Of a stretch of 64,000 bases of DNA, positions 16,829-28,962 are shown piece by piece. The DNA comes from Hypomyces perniciosus (lineage: Eukaryota; Ascomycota; Sordariomycetes; Hypocreales; Hypocreaceae): assembly GCA_008477525.1 (NCBI GenBank), contig SPDT01000001.1:4898001-4962000 (forward strand), read 5' to 3'. The stretch's first letter is position 1; every line of letters starts with the position of its first letter. The position numbers and the translations under genes were made by a program. The notes under the pieces were generated by a model, which saw only the letters and a list, made by a program, of their open reading frames with translations, was not told the origin of the DNA and did no database searches.

Positions 16829-19800
16829 CCGCGTCGGAAGCTGCTTCAAGATTCCCCCCCAAGATACGGAGTACAATACAGCCAAATATCGCACCAGACA
16901 CGGCTCACATCTGACATACATGCTACTAACTTGAAAGTGATGACTTTCGTATCGTGTCTTGCGATGTATATGCGATACCCGGACCTGTCACGAGAAAATT
17001 GACATAGCGATGTTGGTAGTGCCTCGAACAAACGCCTCCTCCTTTGTTACAAGAAACTAGATTCAAGCTTACGGAACAAGTCTTGAGGCTATTCCTATGG
17101 GTTAGACACCAACATATATCACGGAAGCCCACCTGTTGGGACCAAGGATTCAACATTTCTGGGAACTGAATGCGGCCGCCTCCACGGCAACGATCACCAT
17201 CACGCTTAAGAACCCCATCGCCGATCAAACAACTAATGCATATCCCCCAAGTGAGAATTTATACTATTATGTGTCTGAGGAGGGGATAGTGGTTTGCTAA
17301 TCTGCTGGTAGTGGGCATTTAAGTTTTTCATCTCCAAGATTGGGGAACAATGCATATCCCTTGCCACAGAGATACACACTAGTTGGGAATCTCCTTCAGG
17401 CACCGCTGATGTTTCATCGCATTTGTAATACTCATCTAGTTGATAGCCACTTTGGTACTTTAATATTGGGCCAACTTGCTACGAAAGTGATGAGAGATGA
17501 GTCAACATAGCCAAATCAAGAGTTGTGCAACGCATGATGCAGGGTAAGTTGGCCTATCCGAGTGAGCAACGACCGCTGCGAGGTCATGATAGTTATGCGA
17601 AGGAAAACTCGACTATTGCACGTGGCAGTGTTCTCGTTGCGGTGTATTAAGGAAATGATGAGTTACAGGCAAAGGAACAGGTGCGCAGCCACAGCCCTGC
17701 CGGCATACGAAGATGCCACAGATACGAACACGAACATTACATGATAGGACATGGCGCTCAAAGCCTAGGGGACTACACAGCCAAGCCACGTCCCCTAGCG
17801 TGTACCTCTCACGGAATGGTTCGACTGAGGTTGGAGCAGATGACTGTCAAGAAGCTGTCGAGCTAAGCATCTTGGATGATCTGCCCTCGGCTGGGTCACC
17901 CTGGTTAGAACCGTCTGCTCCTACATGTGGACGTTTGGGTGACTATGTCGAGGTATTAGAAGGGAAACCAGCCGCGATCGTTTCCACTCTAGTTTGTATG
18001 TAAGGGGAGGGTTCGCAGGTGAATGTCGCAACTGTCAGGGGAACCGCATCTGATCGACCCGTTCAAGTGTAGACTGGGTGAAATTGTCATCAGAGTCTCA
18101 CTTCATTGGACAATTAGATCCTGGACATTCACCCCTGGCCTTTGAAAAAGCTTATTCTGGTAGGTTGAATGATCACGAGTTGCGGGAGTTGCGGGAACTG
18201 CGGCGATATTTAAAACATGCACCTCTTGGCAGGTGTTATTTTGGCGTAATTTTCAACATGGCGTCAGCGTCTCGTCTGTCAATACTAATCCGTACGTCGA
18301 TTCGATCCGATCTGAGACGCCTGTCTGGAACAAGTTGAATGACGATTAACCCCCCTTCCCCAGTTTCCAAATCAACTCGATGACAAAAGCCGAACTGACA
18401 ATGTCTTGCCTCGGGCATCTGGCTTCCCTAAGAGTTTCCAGCGGACATAACAATGACTTGGAATAGGTCGCACAAAGATGGTCAATCAATGCAGGTACAA
18501 GAACTGAGGTTCCACATGTGTGATGGGGCCCCCCTTGGATTCAACATATCATGATTTTTTCTGTTGTCAATAGTGATAGACGTCTCGCCACAATGCAATG
18601 CATGTATAGCTGAACAGTCTAGGCAAACTCTATCGCAAATGACCGAAAAAATGGTTCGGGGAAATTGTGTTGGTGGGTGTGGGTGTCACACCACGCCCAT
18701 GACCACGGCTACGGTTAGGATGTTGGCAGCCTCCATCACCACCCTTACCCAATCACACTCAATGCCACCCCTGCGACATCGAGCCCGTGCCGTCTGTATC
18801 CTGCCTCTCGTTGTTGCTTCCCTCTGAACCCCTCTGGACGAACTACCACTTCTGCTAGCACGGAGCGAGCTCGAACTAGCTGTGACGTGAACGAGGCCCT
18901 GCCCCAATAGCAATGCTAGATCGGCGACGTCTTACAACACCTTTTCCATACTCGTATGTGTGTACGAAATACTTATGCAAGTAGAATGCGATGTGTGGAT
19001 ACCGAATGTGCCGGGGATGGCTGTGTATTTTTGTATTTTTATGCATGGAGGCTTGCGCCCCTGGTCTGACCGCGATCTTTCGGATTCACCTCATCCCCAC
19101 ATCGATATCTCATTTATCACATCTCGAATACTAATATGTCGAAACTTGATTTGACAGATCGAACAGCGGCCCACGATCGGGCAGTTGCGGCATTCCATGC
19201 TTGAACGCGCCCTGAAGGAGGAGTGTAATAACGGGAGCCTGACACGAATACCCCACCCTTCATATTGTTCTATTGTTTGGGTCATAATAGCATGAAGACA
19301 AAAAAAATTAAGTTTCAACAACTGTGTTTCCTGCAAGGTGATATCGCTTCAGCAGAATGTGGTCATTGATAGGGGAGGGATTGGTGAAAGGGGGCCAATA
19401 AGGGACGGACCGGACAACGTAGATCGCGATAATAGCAGGCGATCAAAAAAAAAAGAAAAAGCTAGAGATGCAATTGTTTCCAAAAAAGGGAATCTGGGGC
19501 AGAGTCAGAAGAAATGAGCATGCTTCCAAATCCCTTATGAAGACGTCGATGGCGCTGACCAGGGAGAGCCAGGAGGGGGGGCAAGACAGATGCGAAGACG
19601 GCACGGGTGAATGTACAACGAATGGCTGTATGCACGATCGGTGTATTTGTTTTGTACAAGACATCGTACGAGTATGATGATATTCATGCAGATGTGCGTG
19701 AATGTTGGCAGTGTAGTACCTGGTGATACAAGGCGAGCCAGACTCAGACACCATACACCTAAGGAGAAAAAAGCAAATACAGTTTTCTGCCAATTGCCCA

Positions 19801-19919
19801 TCTAGGCTGTCTGTCTGATTAGTTTAACCCAAATTGGTCGACATGCTCAGCTGCTAGTTGAATGTGACACATCATTTGATCTTGAGGACGCGCATGTTGG
19901 TTTGGTGTGTGGAGGCAGG

Positions 19920-19958
19920 AAAAACGAAAAACGAAAAACGAAAAAAAAGGAAGAAAAA
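19920..19958 (+). repeat. A-rich (ACGAAAA)-type tandem
   Basis: Three copies of AAAACGA/ACGAAAA followed by A-runs. Low complexity and noncoding. Confidence 0.85.
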
Positions 19959-22900
19959 ACAAAACAACACGAACAAATACTACAATGTATATGACGAAGA
20001 ATACGCAATATGGACGAAGTAGAGGAGAATTGGACCCCGGACTTGGAGGTCCAGAGTGCCGGGTAGGGTCATGCTGATTTGTTTCGATGGTGGCTTGATG
20101 AGACGAGCCAGCCCTGTGAAGACGATCTGCTGTACCACCACGACAAGAGTGACAGGCCTACAAATCGAGAACATGAAGAAACGGCTGCATGTTGGCCCGT
20201 GGCTTCGGAGATCATCATAGCTGACGTTTCCGAATAGAGCGTGGCCATTGCATTCAAGGCGATCATTCACATGACACTACTAATTCGACGGAGCTGGTCA
20301 TACTGCTATTTCATTTGACAGTTTGTACGAAGTACACTGTACTATGTATATCAACACAGAGTAAAGTGGGTTCCTGGTGGAATTCTTTATTCCCCATTTA
20401 CCTGTGCAAGAGTAGCAAGAATAGGGAGAAAAGAGAAAAGTAGCCGTCGAAACCGACAGGTTGGTTGGCGGGATTGCAACCTACCAACAACGTACCGGTC
20501 TCTTGGTCCTGGGAACAGAAGGTATCCTCCACACATACCAACATATCTAGTACTTGAAGGTGACGAAACTTTTGGCTGAAAAGCGAATAACCAGTCTAGG
20601 TAGCCTCAAGGTCGCTTGCTTCGTTAATTGGACGCTGTGTGGGTTCAGCAGGGAAGTCATTAACAAGAGACATCTCCGGAAAGGGAACAGCGAACAAGGA
20701 ATGCGACGCAGCCAAGCAACTCTCGCGGCCCCCCCTGCTAGCTTGATGGGACAGCCTTCTCCGCATCTTCCAGGTGGGTGGCTTGATTTGAACGTGAACT
20801 TGCGCCACTTGCGGGTAAAGTTTGGACGTGGTCATAGCCCATGACGACCCGTGCCGTATACTCGTAGCGGACAACTCATTCATGTTCCTTGTTTTGTTGC
20901 TGGGGGGGGGCAATAACACGGAAGTACTCCGTATTAATATCCGTATTATAAATCGCAAGAGATCGAGCGGAGAGAACAAAGCTGCGCCCTCGCCTATGAC
21001 AATAAAGTCCCGCCTGGTCCACCAACACTGAGCCCACATACATACCCACACACGTACATACATACAGAGTGATGGACTAGTTGTGGGCGACTAAAGGACC
21101 CAAAATGTCGAGGCCGTTCACCGTTCAGCTGGTCGTGGTGGCTTGTTGTCGCACATGAGAAACAACGTGTGTCGTCGTTGGTCAATGACGGACAGTACCA
21201 TTTCGTGACTAGCAAAGAAAAGTCCTTGCGATCCTCGTACCCAAACTCAATGGGAGCACACGGCACAAGCCATTCGTCCACAGTTAGCTACTACTACTCC
21301 ATACATACTATATAATCAGTTAACTCGATTCCTCGGTGATTTGCGGACCCAAAACCGAGCCGCTTCTCCACTGCTAGAGCAGTACTTCGTAGTCTGTATT
21401 AATTATTAGTGATACCTATAGGTTGCAGATCCTCAGTGAGCTCAAGCTAGAGAATGTTCCATGCGTTGGCCCATTTCTGAATGGTAGTAGTAATAGAGGC
21501 CTGTCATCTCACACAGAGACACGCATTCTGTCTGGCCGAAGAAAGAATCCGACCGATCTCTGTATGTCAATAGGTACATATTGATTTGCATATGCGGAGC
21601 ACGAGTACCTATTATGCGCATATTCCAGTACGTACCTACGCAAATGCATCAAATGCATGGAAGGGCATACTCGCCTACTAGCATGTACCCGCAAATACGC
21701 GTCAAGTTTCACATAACCAGCACGGAGTATCTCATCCGTCCTGAGATCGGGTCTCGGAATGACATCACAAACCAACATTGAAACTGCACCAGCACCAGCT
21801 TCGCGCCAGCTTCACGCCGTTGACAGCCGCCACGGGTTGACAAGCTTCAATGGCTGGCCAGCCCACAGCTCTACGAGTAACAGCTTTGCGCTGGTTACTA
21901 GCCTGGCGGGAGCCAGCGGGCCTGATCGCCGGCCGGCCCATCAGCATTGCATTGCGCTACCTTTGAACTAAGGCGGTGGCCCGTCCGAATCCAAACGCAC
22001 CTGCGCGAACTTCATAGCCTTCGTCCGGCGGTTCAGCTGTCCGTCCGTCCGTCTTTCGTCCGTCTCCCGGCCGTCTTTCTGCGGACTCTGACCTATGGAT
22101 GGCCCTTCACCATTGCGAGCTGTGGGCTATGTCGCCAGATTGTGTGAGACCTACGCGCCAAGCGCCAAACTCTATGTACGCGACGCGTTGCTTTTTCTTC
22201 CCCCTTTGCCCTAGGAGCAGGTATTCGCTCCTCGGCCTTGTTGTGCAACCACACTGCGACTCTTATGCCCGTATTGAGTACTGTGCTCAACTTGTACATG
22301 CTAGCTGCTCCCCGTACTTACTACCACAGCCCATTATTAGACAGCCCTGAATTGATCTTTGGCTGCTGGTGTGCCTGGTGTCGCATTTTATGCCGTCAAG
22401 GGACGCTAGATAAGTGAATTGAGGGCAGTGGTGCACATTATTGTGACACACACAGAGAATAATCACATCACCCTTCTTATTATTCTGTTCTTTCTTCACC
22501 TTTGTTGCAAGTGCGAGGGCAAGTGCGAGGGCGAGGGTGGTGGGAGGTGGCTCTGCCCTTTACAGGTACTACTACAATATGGTGCCTGACTGAACCATGA
22601 CTGACTTACTGACGAGACTTTGACTTGAACCTTGGCTCACCTTCGGTTCTTCTCATCGGTGTTATGGTGAGTGTCTTACCTGCGATTGATGTTTTGGTAG
22701 AGAAATTGGCCCGTCGTTCTCCCATTCCAGGACTGTCTCCATTCCTCCGCGATGCCCCTTCGTCGATAATTGAGTTGAAGTGGAGGGGTGTTCGTGTGTT
22801 ACCTGGCCTGGAGTTGACCTAGACAGGCGTCAGAGGATGGTGAGATAGCCCATCATGGTTGTTGTGCCTGAATGGTGTTTGTTGACAAGCTAGTAGCTTC

Positions 22901-23711
22901 GTCGTCAGTATTAGACCACGACGACTGTCCTCGAATAGAGCTCGTAGGATTCAGGAAATACCTGCCTACCTACCTACATAAGCGTACCTATCCACATACT
23001 AGGTACTACTCCGTGGTATTGCGGTTGTAGTACATACGCCTACGGATATATGGAGTATACACACCTACAGGTACTGGATGGACGGACTCACTTCCAGGAA
23101 ACCCACCAATGATACGTTCATGCAGGGACCCCAGTGCCTCCCAGGCACGTCCGATCTTCCTCGGGAGAGTAGGGGGTCCCCTGCAAATGGGCTGCGGGAG
23201 GGCGTGTGTGCATCCACGGCAAGTGGATTGGATTGACAGTGCCAGCGCCTCCTTGGGCGATGGGACGGATGCCGATATGTGATATGTGATAGGCGAATAG
23301 CAGACCAGACTTGGATCATGGGTGGTACGTCTACGAGTACAGTGTGTTTTCTGCTTCTCTCCTCTCTGCCCGTCATTGATTCCTATCCCTATGCCCGACC
23401 CCATCCGAGCATCCACCGTATCCACACCATGAATTTCACAGGTCGACAGCCTACATGCAAGTGCCTGTGAGTTGGGAGGCAGGTATCAATGGATAGTACG
23501 AGTTTGCCTGTACGTAAGTATGTACATACTTGCATTGGATGGCCGCACGTACAACACACGCATGCACCTATGGCTTTGTCCTTGTTTTTTTGTGAATGCG
23601 GTTGGATATTCTAGCATCCAGCCAAATCCACTCCAAGCACCAAACAGATGGACAAGGCGTCATGCCAAGGCGTACAACTCCACAGCCAAGGCACTATTAT
23701 GGTGTTCTGTG

Positions 23712-23767
23712 AGGTGAGAGGGGTGAGAGAAGTGAGAGAAGTGAGAGAAGTGAGAGAGACGAGAGGG
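23712..23767 (+). repeat. GTGAGAGAA minisatellite
   Basis: About five imperfect copies of a 9-10-bp purine-rich unit (GTGAGAGAA / GTGAGAGGG) in the flbC upstream region. Confidence 0.9.
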
Positions 23768-24129
23768 AGCGTGTGCCAATGAGATGGGGGCACCCGCATA
23801 CGGTAATCGGCGCGGTCGCTGGGTCTATCCATAAAATGAACAAGGGCGATTAGCTTCCCTTGTTGGAGCCTCCTCCCAACCCGTTATGCGTTATGAGCTG
23901 ATAAGTTTCGAGATATCCAAAACATCAATCTACAGATTGCCTGCCGGCGATAAAGCCCGCAGTGGAGAGCGACCCGCCCTCGCCTGGCTCGGCCCATCAA
24001 GATCTATCCGCTATCGTTTTGCCCATTCCATTCTTGACCTGGCCTACACCCCACATGTCTCTCGGCGTCTTTCTGTCACTAGTAGTAGTACCAAAAGTCT
24101 CACGATTCGCGGAGGTTGATCTGCAGCTC

Positions 24130-24138
24130 ATGTCTTAG
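24130..24138 (+). promoter_or_regulatory. Possible minimal upstream ORF (ATG-TCT-TAG) before flbC
   Basis: A two-codon uORF lies 335 bp before the flbC start. No other ATG is seen between it and the start codon in this CT-rich leader-like stretch. It matters only if transcription starts upstream of it, which cannot be read from sequence. Confidence 0.3.
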
Positions 24139-24464
24139 GGAGCGCCTGTGTCCTCCACTGCCCATTCCAGGTCTGTGGTATATCTTCAGGGCGTTCGTCC
24201 TCGTGAACAACAGAGCATTCCCGACCAGAATCCTCAGTCTACCCCCAAGCTCTTGCATACTCAGTCGTTTTTCTGTGTGTTTGTGTGCGTTGCTTTGCTT
24301 GGAGTTCAGTCTATACTGAAGAGATTCTTCCTTACACTCCTTCATCAAAGACAGCCACAAACATTTCAGCAGCAATAACAAAGAACAACCACAACCGCAA
24401 CATCATCTCTCGCGCCAACTCTCTCAACAAATACATCTTACTTTACACTTTCTTTTTGCCCATC

Positions 24465-25646
24465 ATGCACTTCGAATCGGATTTCCGATTCGACATGGAC
24501 GACAGCTTCAGCATGTGCAGTCAAGCCATTTCGTGCCCATCAACCTCGGCAAGCTTCTCCTCCGCCTCCTCCGCCTCTTCCCTGTATGATCCCTTTACTC
24601 CCACATCTCGACGATCGACACCAAACGAGCTCAGCATGGACTTTGAGGGCGCCTGTCAGTCCTATAGTGCTCAACACCACGGAGAGCTCACACCCCCGCC
24701 TGCCATGTCCAACAAATACATGTATGGTCCAGTCAAGCCGGACCCTGAACGCATGTCCTTCTCCTCTGACGGCGCTCTTCCTTCCACACCCTTGAGAAAG
24801 ATGAATGACATGATTCCTGGATACGACCACATGCTCGACATTACTTTGGCATCGCAACACTCCATAGGCTCTATTACGCCATCGAGTTCCTTTCCCATCT
24901 ACACTGTCTCTCCTCACGCAGCGCTTCAATCCGCCCCTTTCATGATGACACCGACGCACAGCTTATCTGGCTCAGACATTGCCGATACCTCATCCTCATG
25001 GTCTTGCACCAACGATAGCCCGATTTCCTTCTTCCCCCAAAAGGGTTTATCGCCACACGGCCTTGAGTCTCTAGATTTGGATCGACACTCCCAATCCCCG
25101 ATGGGCCGATACTACATCCAGGGACCGGCGTCACCAAATAGATTACGCGCTCAAAGGAAGATGATGGTTCATGAGATCCAGCGCAAAACGACCGAGTTGC
25201 AGCGCGCCCAAATCCAATCGCCCAGGAAGGTTTCGGACACGCATGACACAGCACCTGTGGATGTGGTACGGAGAGCCATGTGCAAGTGTGATTATCCCGG
25301 CTGCCACAAGGCGTTCCGGAGGAACGAGCACCTTAAGCGACACAAGCAAACGTGAGTATTCGTCAACTTGACTCTACAAGACTACAGACTAACAACGCCC
25401 AGCTTCCATGGCGAAGGACCTAATAGATTCACGTGCGAGTTTTGCGGAAAGGACCAGTTCAACCGCCAGGACAATCTGAACAACCATCGCAAACTACACG
25501 CCCGACCCAATAGCCGCAATCGGGGAGTCGAGTTTATCCCGGCAGCGGTGCCTGTGATTGAGCAAGAGGAGCGCAGTCGCAAGCGTCGGGCGCCCCCTAA
25601 ATCAAAGACCACAATAATTGACCACAAGCGTGGAGACGAGTATTGA
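24465..25646 (+). CDS. flbC: C2H2 conidiation transcription factor FlbC
   Basis: FlbC is an upstream developmental activator that, in Aspergillus, acts on brlA to start conidiation. Two exons, 24465-25351 and 25403-25646, give 376 residues, close to the known ~354. The long N-terminal part is Ser/Pro-rich and disordered. Two C2H2 fingers sit near the C-terminus: CDYPGCHKAFRRNEHLKRHK (about residues 275-299, completed across the 51-bp intron by TFH) and FTCEFCGKDQFNRQDNLNNH (about 309-330). A conserved basic tail follows: GVEFIPAAVP, EQEERSRKRRAPPKSK. BrlA was considered and set aside because its fingers read differently (GCKGRFKRQEHLKRH...). The chosen ATG is the first in frame. The gene follows the longest gene-free stretch of the window. 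Confidence 0.85.
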
Positions 25647-28600
25647 TACCCATTTTCCTAATCCTCCCGAAACGGACACGCAGGAAATTGGACTGTCGCC
25701 CTGAGCTCTCGGCAATCTCAGAGAAAACCGCTTCACACGCCATGGGTCCCAAGAAGCATCGCTTTCTTTGTCCATTAGCACCTGCAGTCTGTTGACGTTG
25801 GCGCCGGGCGCCGGCCAAAGCACACACCCTTCTTTGTTCATTCATGAAAAACATGATGTGTCATAATATACGGCGGCCAACCAAACCGAAAAAAACTACA
25901 TTATTGCGGCGTACATTTGGAGACCCAATACTTTTACTTCTTCTTTCCTTATTATTTCCTGGGGGCGGGAGAGGGGGCGGGATACCACTGGCGGTATTGT
26001 GATGGCCTTTCACAAAAAATATCCTCGGAGACGGAGTGCGTGGAATGTCTGCGACTCTACTCCGTATTTTCTTTTTCTTTTTTCTTCTGTCACTGTTTCC
26101 TTATCTTACTCAACGCTCCCATGTTCGTGTATTTTCCTACGTCTTATTGGCCAGGGAGGTTGACGGCCGGCTTTATGACTGTCTATTACTTTGGGAGAGT
26201 GTTGGAGACGTTCACGTATACCAGGTCCGTGTCGCCGATGTATGAAGCTTGAGCACAAAAACCATATTGTATTGTACTATATACCACGAAATGTATAATC
26301 TACTAGTATTTCAACCGATCAACAACATCTTCTTTCCGTTCTCCCCTGTGGGTGTGATCATTGCAAGCACTTACTACTTCGTTCGTAGGGCTTAGACTCC
26401 ATCACATCAAGCATATACACATGGATGAGTGAACATGGAAACTTTGACTGTTAGTCTGGATGCTCTCATAGGAACGCGTAGTCGGTGTATGCATGTCTTC
26501 AGTATTACGGACTGGCAGGGGTGGGGACAGGAGACGTATCAGTAATTCATCAGATGAGAATTGAGAAAGAAACCAAAACAAGGTCTTATGGTCAGGACTG
26601 CCTTGCTTCGTGAAACGTACGAACTTCGGACGTGCTGGTAGTAGGCAAATTCCGTAGATCCATGATCCCTTCCCGTCTTGGAGCCTTGGCGTAAAACTGT
26701 CTCAGATCTGGGAACAAGGAACAAGGACATGGGGAAATGGGAGGGGGGCGTGTCTAGTCCTGTGGCGTCGTCGCCTCTGGGTATACGAGTGCATACGTAC
26801 ACTACGAGTAGATTCGGTAAATGCGACGAGTATGTGTGTGGATATGTATTGGAGCCTGAAACCTGTGACCATTGCGTACGAATGTACGTATTGATATACG
26901 AGGTACGAGAGTATCGTATCCATCCAAGTGCGGGTGCATATTAGAGGTGCTGAATGGCGGAGAGTAGGTTTGGCTTCAAGTCTGCATCGCCACCGCTCTA
27001 TGGATGTACACGCCAGTCTGAACAGTCCATTCTGAAGGAACCGTGTACGAAGTACTCAGTATGGGCAAATAAATCCTAGTCGACTACTGAGTACAGTTGT
27101 GAAATGTCTTCTTGGGGGGGAATTGTTAACCAGCTCCCCCCCTCCCCCGCGTTTGTCAGGCGAGCAAGACAAGCCTCACATGTCAACACTCCAAGTAAAT
27201 TAAATTATTGGACTGGAAATATAGGCGGTAAATGCAGTTCTCGTATCTTGCCAGAGAGCCGCAGGTGAGAAAAGGATGGCCAAAAAGGGAAATTACAAAG
27301 TACAACAATGGCTCAGGTGAACGGAAAGTTACGAGACCAAAACCGAGATGCCTTTATCCTCCTCCACATGTGGAATAGTTAGCAGCACATGTGCTCGTTC
27401 TGCCAGCCTTGCAGTCTAGATGGTGTGATTCATGTGCATGAGCCAAGACTATGAGTACAGCTGGAGGACCGATTTCTACATGCATGTATCATTGGCCAGA
27501 TCCCGTTTCCAGATCAAGCCAGCGTGTGGACGAGAGTTTCCGGAGAGGAACTACGTCTGTTTGAACTAACTAGTTGGTTCTTCTTAGACTCGGAGTCCTT
27601 TCTACTCGACACTTGACGAGAGAGTCCGTTTGCTGGGTGAGCGTTGCACAAAGAAGGATCGTTCTCGTGTTCCCCATGAATACCTTGATGAATGAATCTA
27701 CTCCGTACTACCATGTACTACTTAGTAGTACTCGCATTGCCTGATTCTTGTCGTGGGAGAGGTGGGGGCGAGAAACTGATGATGATTGGGGTTGGCCGGC
27801 TGCACCGGGGATGCTCCCCGACCGAGGTGGCAGGAAACCGGGTTTCTGGGTTCTCACGTTACACGACGTACCTCAGGTAGGGATCAGGAGTCAGATTCTT
27901 TGTACTCAGATGATCTACGGTGCATGGATACAAGTCTGATCCCAGATGCAGCATGACGAATCTCCATTTTTAGAAAACCAGACTCCGGACTTGGCTTTAC
28001 CCCAGTACTGCAGGTAGTAGTAGTACTACTACAAAGAACCATCGGGTACGGAGTACAATTTTTTTATTGCCTCTACTCCGTACTTCGTACTCCGATGTTC
28101 TACGGTGATTGCCATTGCCAAGAGGCAAGATGGGGGGTCTCTTTACGGAATAGTACTATTATCTAATAGTCGAGGTTTTATTATACACATGGATGGAGGC
28201 TCTCACACAAAAAAAAGACGACCTAGGCGATTGCCCAAAAAATTGACATTCTTTCTTTTCAACAGTCATGATATGATGTTGGATCCTACTCTCGTTCGGT
28301 GCCTGTATGTATAACTACATTCATCAACAGGTGTGTGTATGTACACCAAGCAGCTGCGGCTGCAGCACAATGTCAGCCAAGCTTCTTCTTCGGGCCTGGT
28401 TCGCAGGACGGACACACAAGCGTATACTTCTTTGTTTGTGTAGTTTGTACGGAGTAATGCTTACCCATCAAACTTCTACTATTGGGGGCGAAATAATACA
28501 TGCATACTACTACGCAGTACTTCGTACTCTCTCGTCAACAAAAGCAATGGACCCCAATTACACACCACTACTCTGGCGGCGAGTTCCGTGGTTAGGTCTA

Positions 28601-28962
28601 TTTTGGCTCCCATCTTTTGCCGCCCAATGGCCCCAATCCGTCGCTGCGCTTAGCACTGGTTTCCTTCTCTTCCCTTTGCGTTTTCTTGCTTTTGTTTTGT
28701 CTACTAGATACTATTCTGCATGATCCTATTCGACGTACAAAGCACAAAGTACGAAACTCCGCGGGCACCATCTTGATGGGCCGTGTACAGTGCGCATACC
28801 CGTGCATACGGAGTACTTTGGGGCCAAGTTGCAGCCTCTTGGACCCCTCGATTCTCACTCCATTCGTCTTCTCTCCGCATCATCCTTTCATCTGCTGCTC
28901 AACGAAGATACCCCAAACTAGGGCCCGTTTCCCTCATCCTTGCTGCACTGGCACTGGCCAGA
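25647..28962. other. 3.3-kb intergenic region between flbC and the F-box/LRR gene
   Basis: No gene recognised. It is the densest area for the dispersed 9-mer: copies at 26058, 27699, 28047, 28074, 28448 and 28807. The last five fall within the 1.3 kb before the next gene. Confidence 0.6.

Larger units (their letters stand above)
16829..24464. other. 7.6-kb gene-free region upstream of flbC
   Basis: I see no convincing coding gene here. The open frames are short, lack splice-extended homology and have no family motif. Contents noted: TACGGAGTA 9-mers at 16865 and 20925; an A-rich ACGAAAA tandem at 19920-19958; GT/CGTCC microsatellites near 22035-22065; a GTGAGAGAA tandem at 23712-23767; many CT- and TAC-rich patches. 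Long upstream regions are typical of developmental regulators with distal control or long leaders, and flbC lies immediately downstream. Noncoding RNA genes cannot be excluded. Confidence 0.6.

Noticed and set aside
16680..17228. Overlapping minus-strand frames downstream of GCD1
   Set aside because: Short, overlapping the GCD1 last exon or noncoding DNA, and without motif.
20596..21063. 155-codon minus-strand frame in the flbC upstream gap
   Set aside because: No domain, no splice extension, composition unlike coding sequence here.
24465..25646. BrlA as identity of the C2H2 gene
   Set aside because: Finger spacing and the RRNEHLKRH / FNRQDNLNNHRKLH wording with the FIPAAVP tail fit FlbC; BrlA fingers differ.
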